Shown here: positions 52,524 through 60,803 of the stretch, one piece after another
How positions within the stretch are numbered: position 1 is the stretch's first letter
How the letters are laid out: each line of letters begins with the position of its first letter
Source: Bacteroides pyogenes_A
Lineage (GTDB): Bacteria > Bacteroidota > Bacteroidia > Bacteroidales > Bacteroidaceae
Assembly (NCBI RefSeq): GCF_048595595.1
Contig: NZ_CP184347.1
Direction: 5' to 3' (one strand)
Length of the DNA stretch: 64,000 bases
Program-made: the position numbers and the translations under genes
Notes under the pieces: generated by a model
Told to the model about the DNA's origin: nothing
The model's input: only the letters and a program-made list of their open reading frames with translations
The model's database searches: none

Positions 52524-53078
52524 ATGATTTTACCTATTTATGTATATGGACAACCCGTCCTGAGAAAAGTGGCGGAAGATATCGCACCGGATTATCCGAA
52601 CTTGAAAGAATTGATTGCAAACATGTTCGAAACGATGGAGAATGCCGACGGTGTCGGACTTGCCGCTCCCCAGATCGGATTGCCCATCCGTGTGGCGGTT
52701 ATTACGTTAGATCCGCTGTCGGACGAATATCCGGAGTTTAAAGATTTCAACAGAGTCTACATCAACCCTCATATCTTGGAAGTGAGCGGCGAGGAAGTAA
52801 GCATGGAAGAAGGCTGCCTGAGCCTGCCGGGTATCCACGAGACGGTGAAAAGAGGAAACAGAATCCGCGTGAAATATATGGACGAGGATTTTGTGGAGCA
52901 CGAAGAAGAGATAGAAGGCTATCTCGCTCGTGTGATGCAGCACGAGTTCGACCATTTGGACGGAAAAATGTTTATCGACCACATATCGCCGTTGCGCAAG
53001 CAAATGATCAGGGGCAAGCTCAACGCCATGCTGAACGGTAAGGCACGCAGCTCCTATAAGATGAAACAGGTGAAATAA
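52524..53078 (+). CDS. def: Peptide deformylase
   Basis: This 184-residue metalloenzyme removes the N-formyl group of nascent proteins. GVGLAAPQIG (44-53), EEGCLSLPG with metal ligand Cys98, and QHEFDH with His140, Glu141 and His144 are all present. Length fits type 1 bacterial deformylase. It follows ruvX closely and precedes a TPR gene with its own promoter. Confidence 0.95.
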   Translation: MILPIYVYGQPVLRKVAEDIAPDYPNLKELIANMFETMENADGVGLAAPQIGLPIRVAVITLDPLSDEYPEFKDFNRVYINPHILEVSGEEVSMEEGCLSLPGIHETVKRGNRIRVKYMDEDFVEHEEEIEGYLARVMQHEFDHLDGKMFIDHISPLRKQMIRGKLNAMLNGKARSSYKMKQVK

Positions 53079-53121
53079 AGATAAAAAACGTTTATATCCC
53101 TGCCAAGTGGTTGAAAAGCAT

Positions 53122-53129
53122 TATTTTTG
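53122..53129 (+). promoter_or_regulatory. -7 element of the TPR gene
   Basis: TATTTTTG, 26 nt upstream of the ATG at 53156; it lies downstream of an earlier in-frame ATG at 53111, excluding that start. Confidence 0.55.
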
Positions 53130-53155
53130 CTTCAGTTACCAAGCCTGCGAAGCCG

Positions 53156-55183
53156 ATGATGAAAAGAATACTGATAGCTTTATTGTTATTTCCTGCACTG
53201 GTTTGTGCCCAGATAAACACAGACCGGGTGATGACCATTGCCCGGAATGCTCTTTATTTCGAAGACTACGTATTGTCTATCCAATATTTCAATCAGGTAA
53301 TCAACGCCAAGCCTTATTTGTATGAACCTTACTTCTTCAGGGCATTGGCGAAACTGAACCTCGAAGACTACCGGGGCGCTGAGGCCGACTGCGACGAAGC
53401 CATCCGCCGGAACCCCTTCGTCGTAGGCGCATATCAGGTTCGGGGGCTGGCGAGGATACGGCAGAACAAGTTCGACGGAGCCATCGGCGACTATCGCGAA
53501 GCGCTGCGATACGCCCCCGAAAATATCACCCTGTGGCACAACCTGACATTATCCCACATTCAGAAGAAAGATTACGACGCCGCGCGTAAGGATCTGGAGA
53601 GCCTGCTGAAGATTTCTCCGCGCTATACCCGGGCTTACCTCATGAGGGGCGAGGTCTCCTTGCAGCAAAAAGACACGTTGGCGGCATTGAAAGACTTCAA
53701 CGCCGCGCTCGATCTCGATAAATACGACCCCGATGCCTGGGCAGCGAGGGCGATCGTGAAGTTGCAGCAGGCAAAGTATGCCGAGGCGGAGGCGGACTTC
53801 GACAAGGCTATCCGGCTGAGTGTGAAGAATGCAGGCAACTACATCAACCGCGCTCTTGCCAGATTCCACCAGAACAACCTCAGGGGGGCGATGAGCGACT
53901 ACGATATGGCTTTGGACATGGACCCGAACAATTTCATCGGCCATTACAACCGCGGACTGTTGCGCGCAAGAGTGGGAGACGACAACCGAGCCATCGAAGA
54001 TTTCGACTTTGTCATCCGGGTGGAACCCGACAATATGATGGCTATCTTCAACCGCGGACTGCTCCGTGCCCAGACCGGCGATTACCGTGGCGCCGTGAAG
54101 GACTATACCACCGTCATCGAACAGTATCCGAATTTCCTTGCCGGATATTACCACCGGGCGGAAGCGCGTAAGAAAATCGGCGACAGAAAAGGAGCCGAAC
54201 AGGACGAGTTCAAACTCATAAAGGCGCAGTTCGACAGGCAAACGGGAGCAAGCACAAGAGGTGCTGCCCAAAACAAAGACGGAGAGCAGAAGGATGAAGA
54301 CAAAGCGGGCACCCGCAAAAAGTCGGATAGAAACATGAATAACTACCGGAAGATAGTCATTGCCGACGACTCCGGAACGGAACAACGTTACAAGAGCGAT
54401 TACCGCGGGCGTGTACAGGATAAGAACGTGACCATTTCGCTCGAGCCGATGTTCACCCTTGCTTACTATGAAAAAGCAAGCGAGGTGAAGCGTACGGTCA
54501 ATTTCCACAAGTTTATTGAAGACCTCAACCGCTCGGGACTGTTGCCCAAACGCCTTCGGCTGACGAACATGGAAGCTCCGCTGACGGAAGAACAGGTGAA
54601 TGATCATTTTGCACTGATCGATACTCACACTTCGGCTATCGTGAAAGACGAGAACAATGCCGTGAAACGTTTCGCCCGCGCGATGGATTTCTATCTGGTG
54701 CAGGACTTCTCGAGCGCGATTTCCGACTTGACTCAGTCGATACTGTTGGACGACGGTTTCTTCCCTGCCTATTTCATGCGGGCCTTGATACGCTGCAAGC
54801 AACTGGAATATCAGAGAGCCGAACAGGCGGCGGAGGCCGATACGCCTGCCAACGCCCGCCCGAACGAATCCGCCGCGATGGAGTACGACGTGGTGAAGAA
54901 GGATCTGGATAAGGTAATCGGCCTGGCTCCCGATTTCGTGTATGCTTATTTCAACCGGGCGAACCTATCCGCCATGCTGAAGGACTACCGGGCAGCCATT
55001 GCCGACTATGATAAAGCGATTGAACTGAGTCCCGATTTCGCAGACGCTTACTTCAACCGGGGGCTCACCCATATCTTTTTAGGCAATAATAAATTAGGAA
55101 TTTCGGATTTGAGCAAGGCCGGCGAACTGGGCATCGTCTCCGCCTACAACGTCATCAAGCGTTTTACCGACCAATCCGAGTAA
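53156..55183 (+). CDS. Exported tetratricopeptide repeat protein
   Basis: This protein of about 675 residues has a signal peptide (LIALLLFPALVCAQ) followed by about ten TPR units to residue 365 (NRGLLRAR/RAQTGDYRGAVKDY repeats). A charged linker (QKDEDKAGTRKKSDRN) is followed by a unique segment and three more TPRs at the C-terminus (YFNRANLSAMLKDYRAAIADYDKAIELSPDFADAYFNRG). It is probably a periplasmic protein scaffold. The middle segment (400-520) is not TPR and is unidentified. Confidence 0.82.
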   Translation: MMKRILIALLLFPALVCAQINTDRVMTIARNALYFEDYVLSIQYFNQVINAKPYLYEPYFFRALAKLNLEDYRGAEADCDEAIRRNPFVVGAYQVRGLARIRQNKFDGAIGDYREALRYAPENITLWHNLTLSHIQKKDYDAARKDLESLLKISPRYTRAYLMRGEVSLQQKDTLAALKDFNAALDLDKYDPDAWAARAIVKLQQAKYAEAEADFDKAIRLSVKNAGNYINRALARFHQNNLRGAMSDYDMALDMDPNNFIGHYNRGLLRARVGDDNRAIEDFDFVIRVEPDNMMAIFNRGLLRAQTGDYRGAVKDYTTVIEQYPNFLAGYYHRAEARKKIGDRKGAEQDEFKLIKAQFDRQTGASTRGAAQNKDGEQKDEDKAGTRKKSDRNMNNYRKIVIADDSGTEQRYKSDYRGRVQDKNVTISLEPMFTLAYYEKASEVKRTVNFHKFIEDLNRSGLLPKRLRLTNMEAPLTEEQVNDHFALIDTHTSAIVKDENNAVKRFARAMDFYLVQDFSSAISDLTQSILLDDGFFPAYFMRALIRCKQLEYQRAEQAAEADTPANARPNESAAMEYDVVKKDLDKVIGLAPDFVYAYFNRANLSAMLKDYRAAIADYDKAIELSPDFADAYFNRGLTHIFLGNNKLGISDLSKAGELGIVSAYNVIKRFTDQSE

Positions 55184-55225
55184 TATTTATTCGGTAGAAG
55201 AAACAGAAAACTCAAAAGATTTAGT

Positions 55226-55233
55226 TATTTTTG
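55226..55233 (+). promoter_or_regulatory. -7 element of thrS
   Basis: TATTTTTG, 34 nt upstream of the thrS ATG. Confidence 0.55.
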
Positions 55234-55267
55234 CGACCGAATTGTGAAAATATAACATCATCATATT

Positions 55268-57208
55268 ATGATAAAGATAAAATTCCCCGACGGCTCCGTT
55301 CGGGAGTATGACAAAGGAGTAAACGGCCTGCAGATTGCGGAGAGCATCAGCTCTCGTCTGGCGCAAGAAGTTTTGGCCTGTGGAGTGAATGGCGAAACGT
55401 ACGACTTGGGACGCCCCATTACCGAAGACGCCGATTTCGTGCTTTACAAATGGGAAGATGAAGAAGGAAAACATGCCTTCTGGCATACCAGCGCGCACTT
55501 GCTGGCAGAAGCCCTGCAAGAATTGTATCCGGGAATTCAGTTCGGCATCGGACCGGCTATCGAGAACGGCTTCTATTACGATGTAGACCCCGGCGAAACG
55601 GTGATTAAAGAGGGAGACCTCGCTGCGGTTGAAGCCAAAATGACAGAACTGGTTGCCAAGAAAGAAGCCGTTGTGCGGCAGAGCATTTCGAAGACCGACG
55701 CCCTGAAGATGTTCGGCGAGCGCGGCGAAACATACAAGTGCGAACTTATTTCCGAACTTGAAGACGGACACATTACGACCTACACTCAAGGAGCTTTCAC
55801 CGACCTATGCCGCGGTCCTCACCTGATGACGACCGCACCCATCAAGGCCATCAAGCTGATGACCGTGGCGGGCGCATATTGGCGCGGACAGGAAGACCGT
55901 AAAATGATGACCCGCATATACGGCATCACGTTCCCGAAAAAGAAGATGCTCGACGAATATCTGGTGCTGCTTGAAGAGGCAAAGAAGCGCGACCACCGCA
56001 AGATCGGCAAGGAGATGCAGTTGTTCATGTTCTCCGAAACGGTAGGGAAGGGGCTTCCGATGTGGTTGCCCAAAGGTACGGCGTTGCGTTTGCGCCTGCA
56101 GGAGTTCCTGCGCCGCATCCAAACCCGCTACGACTATCAGGAAGTCATCACTCCGCCTATCGGGAACAAGCTGCTTTACGTCACTTCCGGACACTATGCG
56201 AAGTACGGAAAAGACGCGTTCCAGCCTATACATACGCCGGAAGAGGGTGAAGAGTACTTCCTCAAACCGATGAACTGCCCGCACCATTGCGAGATTTACA
56301 AGAATTTTCCCCGTTCTTACAGGGATCTTCCGCTGCGTATCGCGGAGTTCGGAACCGTGTGCCGGTACGAGCAGAGCGGAGAACTGCACGGGCTCACCCG
56401 TGTGCGCAGCTTCACGCAAGACGACGCGCACATATTCTGCCGCCCCGATCAGGTGAAAGCCGAATTCTTGCGCGTGATGGATATTATCTCCATCGTGTTC
56501 CGCTCGATGAACTTCACCGATTTCGAAGCCCAGATCTCTTTGCGCGACAAAGTGAACCGTGAGAAATATATCGGGAGCGATGAAAACTGGGACAAGGCGG
56601 AACAGGCCATCATCGAAGCTTGTGAGGAGAAAGGTCTGGCAGCCAAGATCGAGTATGGCGAAGCCGCTTTCTACGGACCGAAGCTCGACTTTATGGTGAA
56701 AGATGCCATCGGACGCCGCTGGCAGTTGGGAACCATACAGGTGGATTACAGCTTGCCCGAGCGTTTCGAACTGGAGTATATGGGAACCGACAATCAGAAA
56801 CACCGCCCGGTAATGATTCATCGCGCGCCGTTCGGTTCGATGGAACGTTTCGTTGCGGTGCTCATCGAACATACGGCAGGCAAGTTCCCGTTGTGGCTCA
56901 CCCCCGACCAGGTGGTTATCCTGCCTATCAGCGAAAAATTCAACGATTACGCCGAACAGGTGAAGATGTATCTGAAGACGCACGAAATACGCGCCACGGT
57001 GGACGACCGCAACGAGAAGATCGGCCGCAAGATTCGGGACAACGAAATGAAACGTATCCCTTACATGCTCATTGTCGGCGAAAAAGAAGCCGAAAACGGC
57101 GAAGTTTCCGTGCGCAAACAGGGTGAAGGCGATAAAGGAACCATGAAATTCGAAGATTTTGCTAAAAATATCAACGAAGAAGTTCAGAATATGATAAATA
57201 AATGGTAA
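55268..57208 (+). CDS. thrS: Threonyl-tRNA synthetase
   Basis: This 646-residue class II synthetase has the TGS domain (1-60), an editing domain with HTSAHLLAEAL (about 75), the catalytic core with PMNCPHHCEIY and RYEQSGELHGLTRVRSFTQDDAH, and a C-terminal anticodon domain (VVILPISEKFNDYAEQV). It charges tRNA-Thr. It is first of the usual thrS-infC-rpmI-rplT translation operon. Confidence 0.97.
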   Translation: MIKIKFPDGSVREYDKGVNGLQIAESISSRLAQEVLACGVNGETYDLGRPITEDADFVLYKWEDEEGKHAFWHTSAHLLAEALQELYPGIQFGIGPAIENGFYYDVDPGETVIKEGDLAAVEAKMTELVAKKEAVVRQSISKTDALKMFGERGETYKCELISELEDGHITTYTQGAFTDLCRGPHLMTTAPIKAIKLMTVAGAYWRGQEDRKMMTRIYGITFPKKKMLDEYLVLLEEAKKRDHRKIGKEMQLFMFSETVGKGLPMWLPKGTALRLRLQEFLRRIQTRYDYQEVITPPIGNKLLYVTSGHYAKYGKDAFQPIHTPEEGEEYFLKPMNCPHHCEIYKNFPRSYRDLPLRIAEFGTVCRYEQSGELHGLTRVRSFTQDDAHIFCRPDQVKAEFLRVMDIISIVFRSMNFTDFEAQISLRDKVNREKYIGSDENWDKAEQAIIEACEEKGLAAKIEYGEAAFYGPKLDFMVKDAIGRRWQLGTIQVDYSLPERFELEYMGTDNQKHRPVMIHRAPFGSMERFVAVLIEHTAGKFPLWLTPDQVVILPISEKFNDYAEQVKMYLKTHEIRATVDDRNEKIGRKIRDNEMKRIPYMLIVGEKEAENGEVSVRKQGEGDKGTMKFEDFAKNINEEVQNMINKW

Positions 57209-57282
57209 CTTTGCAGCCGTTTCGTATAAATATGTTTAGTAGAATAACAATTAAAGTACAAATCAGGAAGTAAAAGTTTTTA

Positions 57283-57882
57283 ATGAAGAATGACACTTTA
57301 AAAGGGCAGTACAGAATCAACGAACAGATTCGTGCCAAGGAAGTCCGCATTGTGGGCGACGATATCGAACCTAAGGTATATCCTATTTTTCAGGCGTTGA
57401 AGATGGCCGAGGAAAAAGAACTGGATCTTGTGGAAATTTCACCCAATGCTCAACCCCCTGTTTGTCGTATTATTGATTATTCGAAATTCCTTTATCAGCT
57501 CAAGAAACGGCAGAAGGAACAGAAGGCGAAACAGGTAAAGGTGAACGTGAAGGAAATCCGTTTCGGCCCTCAGACCGACGACCACGACTACAACTTTAAG
57601 CTGAAGCACGCCAAAGGATTTCTGGAAGACGGCGACAAGGTGAAGGCTTATGTGTTCTTCAAGGGGCGTTCAATCCTTTTCAAAGAACAGGGCGAGGTAC
57701 TGCTGCTGCGTTTTGCCAACGACCTTGAAGATTATGCGAAAGTAGACCAGCTGCCCGTGCTCGAAGGAAAACGCATGATCATCCAACTCTCTCCGAAGAA
57801 GAAAGAAGCTCCGAAGAAGTCGGCTCCCAAGCCGGCAGCCCCGGCGCCGAAAACGACCGAAACGGAGAAGAATGAAAAGTAA
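57283..57882 (+). CDS. infC: Translation initiation factor IF-3
   Basis: This 199-residue protein has the N-domain start YRINEQIRAKEVRIVGDD, linker KYLYQLKKRQKEQK-like region, and the C-domain (VKEIRFGPQTDDHDYNFKLKHAKGFLEDGDKVK). It keeps ribosomal subunits apart and proofreads start codons. A tail of about 30 residues rich in Lys, Ala and Pro extends beyond the usual end. It uses ATG rather than the rare starts seen in enteric infC. Confidence 0.95.
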   Translation: MKNDTLKGQYRINEQIRAKEVRIVGDDIEPKVYPIFQALKMAEEKELDLVEISPNAQPPVCRIIDYSKFLYQLKKRQKEQKAKQVKVNVKEIRFGPQTDDHDYNFKLKHAKGFLEDGDKVKAYVFFKGRSILFKEQGEVLLLRFANDLEDYAKVDQLPVLEGKRMIIQLSPKKKEAPKKSAPKPAAPAPKTTETEKNEK

Positions 57883-57950
57883 AGAAGAGTGCGTAACGCG
57901 CAGGTATAGTGCGTTGCCATTATATATTTAATAATTTAAAAACAAGTAAG

Positions 57951-58148
57951 ATGCCAAAGATGAAGACTAACTCCGGTGCTAAAAAGAGGTTCGCCCTTAC
58001 CGGAACAGGTAAAATCAAAAGAAAGCACGCTTTTCACAGTCATATCCTGACTAAGAAATCCAAGAAGAGAAAGAGAAACCTGTGTTATTCTACCACTGTC
58101 CACGAGGCAGACGTGAATCAGGTGAAGGAACTCTTAGCGATGAAGTAA
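57951..58148 (+). CDS. rpmI: Ribosomal protein L35
   Basis: This 65-residue basic protein has the L35 signature MPKMKTNSGAKKRF, GTGKIKRKHAFHSHIL and KKSKKRKRNL. It is between infC and rplT in the conserved order. An in-frame start upstream at 57909 would add 14 unrelated residues, so I use the MPKMK start. Confidence 0.95.
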   Translation: MPKMKTNSGAKKRFALTGTGKIKRKHAFHSHILTKKSKKRKRNLCYSTTVHEADVNQVKELLAMK

Positions 58149-58189
58149 CCTGAAGCGTAAACGTATTATTAAAGTATTAACCGAATGCA

Positions 58190-58226
58190 TTAGCCTGAAG
58201 TTCGTTGCGCGAAGCAACGGCGCTAA
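58190..58226 (+). promoter_or_regulatory. Nested hairpin between rpmI and rplT
   Basis: TTAGC (58190-58194) pairs with GCTAA (58222-58226), enclosing CGTTGC/GCAACG with loop GCGAA. It lies in the 98-nt spacer before rplT. It could be a feedback site for L20, which regulates this operon in other bacteria by binding mRNA; in this lineage that is only an inference. Confidence 0.35.
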
Positions 58227-58246
58227 CATTCAAAAACAGTAAAACT

Positions 58247-58597
58247 ATGCCAAGATCAGTAAATCATGTTGCTTCGAAAGCAAGAAGAAAGAAAATTTTG
58301 AAATTGACCAAAGGTTACTTTGGGGCAAGAAAAAATGTATGGACCGTAGCAAAGAACACTTGGGAAAAGGGTTTGACTTACGCGTTCCGCGACCGTAGAA
58401 ATAAGAAAAGAAACTTCCGCGCTCTTTGGATACAGCGTATCAATGCTGCCGCACGTCTCGAAGGAATGTCTTATTCGCGTTTGATGGGCGGTTTGCACAA
58501 AGCCGGTATTGAAATAAACCGTAAAGTATTGGCCGATTTGGCGATGAACCACCCGGAGGCTTTCAAAGCCGTAGTGGCAAAAGCAAAATCTGCTTAA
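58247..58597 (+). CDS. rplT: Ribosomal protein L20
   Basis: This 116-residue protein has MPRSVNHVASKARRKKILK, GYFGARKNVWTVAKN, RDRRNKKRNFRALWIQRINAA and SRLMGGLHKAGIEINRKVLADLA. It assembles early on 23S rRNA. The ATG at 58247 is taken because MPRSVN is the family start; the earlier in-frame start adds leader sequence. It is last in the thrS operon. Confidence 0.97.
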   Translation: MPRSVNHVASKARRKKILKLTKGYFGARKNVWTVAKNTWEKGLTYAFRDRRNKKRNFRALWIQRINAAARLEGMSYSRLMGGLHKAGIEINRKVLADLAMNHPEAFKAVVAKAKSA

Positions 58598-58620
58598 TTA
58601 TCAATGGATTATGATTTATG

Positions 58621-58657
58621 AAAGAGTCGGCTCGCTGTAAAAGCGGGTCGGCTCTTT
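58621..58657 (+). terminator. Terminator of the thrS-infC-rpmI-rplT operon
   Basis: AAAGAGTCGGCTCGCT (58621-58636) and AGCGGGTCGGCTCTTT (58642-58657) form a long stem with wobble pairs, followed by a T-rich stretch. Confidence 0.65.
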
Positions 58658-58875
58658 CTTTGTTTGGGGCAGGTAGACGGCATTGTTTGCTGTCGCCTTT
58701 TGCCAAAACGGGTTTGTTCTTTGTTTGGGGGCAGTCAGAGCGGTGTTGCTTGCTGCTGTCTTTTGTTGAAAGAAGTTCCGTTATTTTGACTGTTCGAGGT
58801 TTGTGTGCAGGCAGCTGCAAAAAGGACTGAAGAAACAAATCTTGCTTTTTGCTTGCTATTTTCGAAGATTGTTAC

Positions 58876-58883
58876 TATATTTG
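58876..58883 (+). promoter_or_regulatory. -7 element of the 6S-type RNA
   Basis: TATATTTG matches TAnnTTTG; the RNA would begin near 58889. Confidence 0.6.
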
Positions 58884-58888
58884 TGATG

Positions 58889-59145
58889 TAAAAATATTAG
58901 CCGTATCGACTGGATTGGGAAACTCATCAATTTAATCTGGTAAACCGAGAACGCTTCGGTCTCCAATGGCGGGCCACAATTCCTTCGGGAAGCTTCAAGC
59001 CAGTGGATTACAAAGGGGAAGAGCACTCAAATCTTGTTCTATCAGAGTTTCATCACATCGTCGGTGCGGCTTTCTTATGCCCCTGCCCGAAGCGCGGGCG
59101 CATGTAAACTTTTCAGTTGCCGGAAGTCTCCGGCTTTTCTTTTTT
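58889..59145 (+). ncRNA. ssrS: 6S RNA candidate (Bacteroidales-1 type)
   Basis: About 257 nt free of a convincing gene, with its own promoter and an intrinsic terminator (GCCGGA/TCCGGC at 59119-59134, then a T-rich run). It lies directly downstream of rplT, where I recall the Bacteroidales-1 RNA, later identified as 6S RNA, being found. Several hairpins are visible (for example GCCCGAAGCGCGGGC near 59082-59096). 6S RNA binds primary-sigma RNA polymerase. The ends are approximate. The call rests on location, promoter and length; I cannot check the covariance model. Confidence 0.62.
59119..59145 (+). terminator. Terminator of the 6S-type RNA
   Basis: GCCGGA (59119-59124) pairs with TCCGGC (59129-59134), loop AGTC, followed by TTTTCTTTTTT. 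Confidence 0.75.
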
Positions 59146-59178
59146 AAAAGTGTTCAGGTTTCCGCCGGATGGAGAAGG

Positions 59179-59390
59179 AATGTTCGGCAATAGGGGTTGG
59201 AGGATTCCGTCGGGTTGAGAGAATATTTGGCAGCGGGAAATGGAGGTCTACCTCGGGTTGGGAGAATGTTCGGCAATGGGAAATGGAATTCTCCATCGGT
59301 TGGAAGAGGAATGTGCGGCAACAGGGAAATGGAGGTCTCCCCTAGAGTGAGAGAATGTTCGGCAATTGGCAGGGCAGAGGCTCTGCCGGG
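59179..59390. repeat. Degenerate repeats with about 44-bp spacing
   Basis: AATGTTCGGCAA or close variants occur at 59179, 59222, 59265, 59310 and 59354, spaced 43-45 bp. Each is followed by GGGAAATGGA-like sequence. The spacing equals two units of the 22-bp repeats elsewhere. No gene is supported. Confidence 0.7.
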
Positions 59391-59392
59391 AT

Positions 59393-59760
59393 GCAACAAA
59401 GGCTTTGTCGGAGCGAAACAAAGGCTCTGCTGGGGTCAAACGAAGGCTTTCCGTTATGAAACAACTGAAGGATGAAGCTGTGCTGCTTTTCGAAATCTGG
59501 TGGAACAAAGGGGTTGGCAGAATCAAACGAAGGCTTTCCGTTATGAAACAACTGAAGGATGAAGCTGTGCTGCTTTTCGAAATCCGGTGGAACAAAGGGG
59601 CTGGCAGAATCAAACGAAGGCTTTCCGTGATGAAACAGCTGAAGGATGAAGCTGTGCTGCTTTTCGAAATCCGGTGGAACAAAGGGGCTGGCAGAATCAA
59701 ACGAAGGCTTTCCGTGATGAAACAGCTGAAGGATGAAGCTGTGCTGCTCTGCGGAATCCG
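59393..59760. repeat. 22-bp units leading into an 87-bp tandem repeat
   Basis: Two 22-bp units (59393, 59415; GCAACAAAGGCTTTGTCGGA and GAAACAAAGGCTCTGCTGGG) run into 87-bp units starting at 59436, 59523, 59610 and 59697. The 87-bp unit splits into pieces of about 22, 22, 23 and 20 bp, and its fourth copy decays. Because 87 is a multiple of three, both strands hold long repetitive frames; no start or context supports them as genes. Confidence 0.88.
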
Positions 59761-59818
59761 TGAAACGGAAGCTTCCTTTTCTCGAAGCTTTTGTTTTATT
59801 CACCCGGCCTGCGGATGT

Positions 59819-59909
59819 ACGTCAAGCCCCGTTTGTGGTTTGCTATTCAACTGCACATAAAAAAGCTCTTCGAATTTCAGTTGCACGTCAAGCTCCGTTT
59901 GTGGTTTGC
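59819..59909. repeat. 25-bp direct repeat, 66 bp apart
   Basis: A 25-bp stretch beginning ACGTCAAGCCCCGTTTGTGG at 59819 recurs at 59885 with one change (CC to CT). The 66-bp offset equals three times 22 bp, continuing the periodicity of the tract upstream. Confidence 0.8.
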
Positions 59910-59920
59910 GGGTAATAAAT

Positions 59921-59951
59921 AAGGGGCTGTCGTTTCTCCGGACAGCCCCTT
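59921..59951 (-). terminator. sodB terminator
   Basis: AAGGGGCTGTC (59921-59931) and GACAGCCCCTT (59941-59951) form a perfect 11-bp stem with a 9-nt loop. On the minus strand it is followed by ATTTATTA. Confidence 0.7.
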
Positions 59952-59994
59952 GTCATAGTCAGGCAGCATCTGCCTTTTTTCTGTTTCCTATCGG

Positions 59995-60576
59995 TTAGTA
60001 TCTTTTTTCCACTACCTCCCAGTCGATGATGCTCCACAGAGCTTCGACGTGATCGGCGCGGCGGTTCTGGTAATCCAGATAGTACGAATGTTCCCATACG
60101 TCGAAACCGAGCAGCGGTTTCAATCCTGCACGCACCGGGTTGCTGCCGTTCGCTTCTTTGGTGATGTGCAGCTTGCCGTTCTTGTCTGCCGACAGCCATG
60201 CCCATCCCGAGCCGAACAATCCGACAGCGGCGGCGTTGAACTCTTTCTTGAAGTTTTCGAAACTTCCGAAATCGCGCTTGATCGCCTCTCCCAATTTTCC
60301 GCACGGCTCCTTCTTCGAGGGTTTCGGTGCAAATTGAAGGAAGTACAGGTTGTGGTTCAATACTTGTCCGGCGTTATTGAAGATCGCGCCGTCGGGGGCG
60401 GAAGCTACTATCTCTTCTACGGTTTTGCCCTCGAACTCTGTTCCCGGAACAAGGTTGTTGAGGTTGTTCACGTATGCTTGCAGGTGCTTTCCGTAGTGGA
60501 AATCTATTGTTTGCTGACTGATTACAGGTTCCAAAGCATTGTTCGCGTATGGAAGTTTTGGCATTTCATAAGTCAT
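59995..60576 (-). CDS. sodB: Superoxide dismutase (Fe/Mn family)
   Basis: This 193-residue cytosolic enzyme disproportionates superoxide. Metal ligands are His27, His75, Asp159 and His163 (HYGKHLQAYV, VLNHNLYF, GFDVWEHSYYLDY). GSGWAWLS precedes the last ligands. Its start MTYEMPKL and length match Bacteroides superoxide dismutases, which can use iron or manganese. No clear -7 element is seen. It is divergent from the helicase gene. Confidence 0.94.
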   Translation of the reverse strand: MTYEMPKLPYANNALEPVISQQTIDFHYGKHLQAYVNNLNNLVPGTEFEGKTVEEIVASAPDGAIFNNAGQVLNHNLYFLQFAPKPSKKEPCGKLGEAIKRDFGSFENFKKEFNAAAVGLFGSGWAWLSADKNGKLHITKEANGSNPVRAGLKPLLGFDVWEHSYYLDYQNRRADHVEALWSIIDWEVVEKRY

Positions 60577-60730
60577 AATCATCATTATTAAGGACATTAA
60601 TATAGTGTTCATAAATCTCTGTTTTAGGGATTCATTATACTAACGGTGTTTGTCTGTAAAATGTTCATCGCGGTTTGTGAAATACAACCTTAAAATAATA
60701 CAAAACCCCTTTATTCTCGCAATAATAGTT

Positions 60731-60738
60731 TATTTTTG
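60731..60738 (+). promoter_or_regulatory. -7 element of the UvrD/PcrA gene
   Basis: TATTTTTG, 65 nt upstream of the ATG at 60804. Confidence 0.55.
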
Positions 60739-60803
60739 TCCTGTCGGATTCTTCGTGGCAATGCGGCCATACGGAGCGCATCCGTCGGGACGATTTTAGG
60801 ACA

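Noticed and set aside
59248..59860. Repeat proteins on both strands (SFILQLFH.. and RRLSVMKQLKDEA..)
   Set aside because: The 87-bp unit is divisible by three, so long frames arise on both strands. The plus-strand one starts at TTG, and neither has expression signals.
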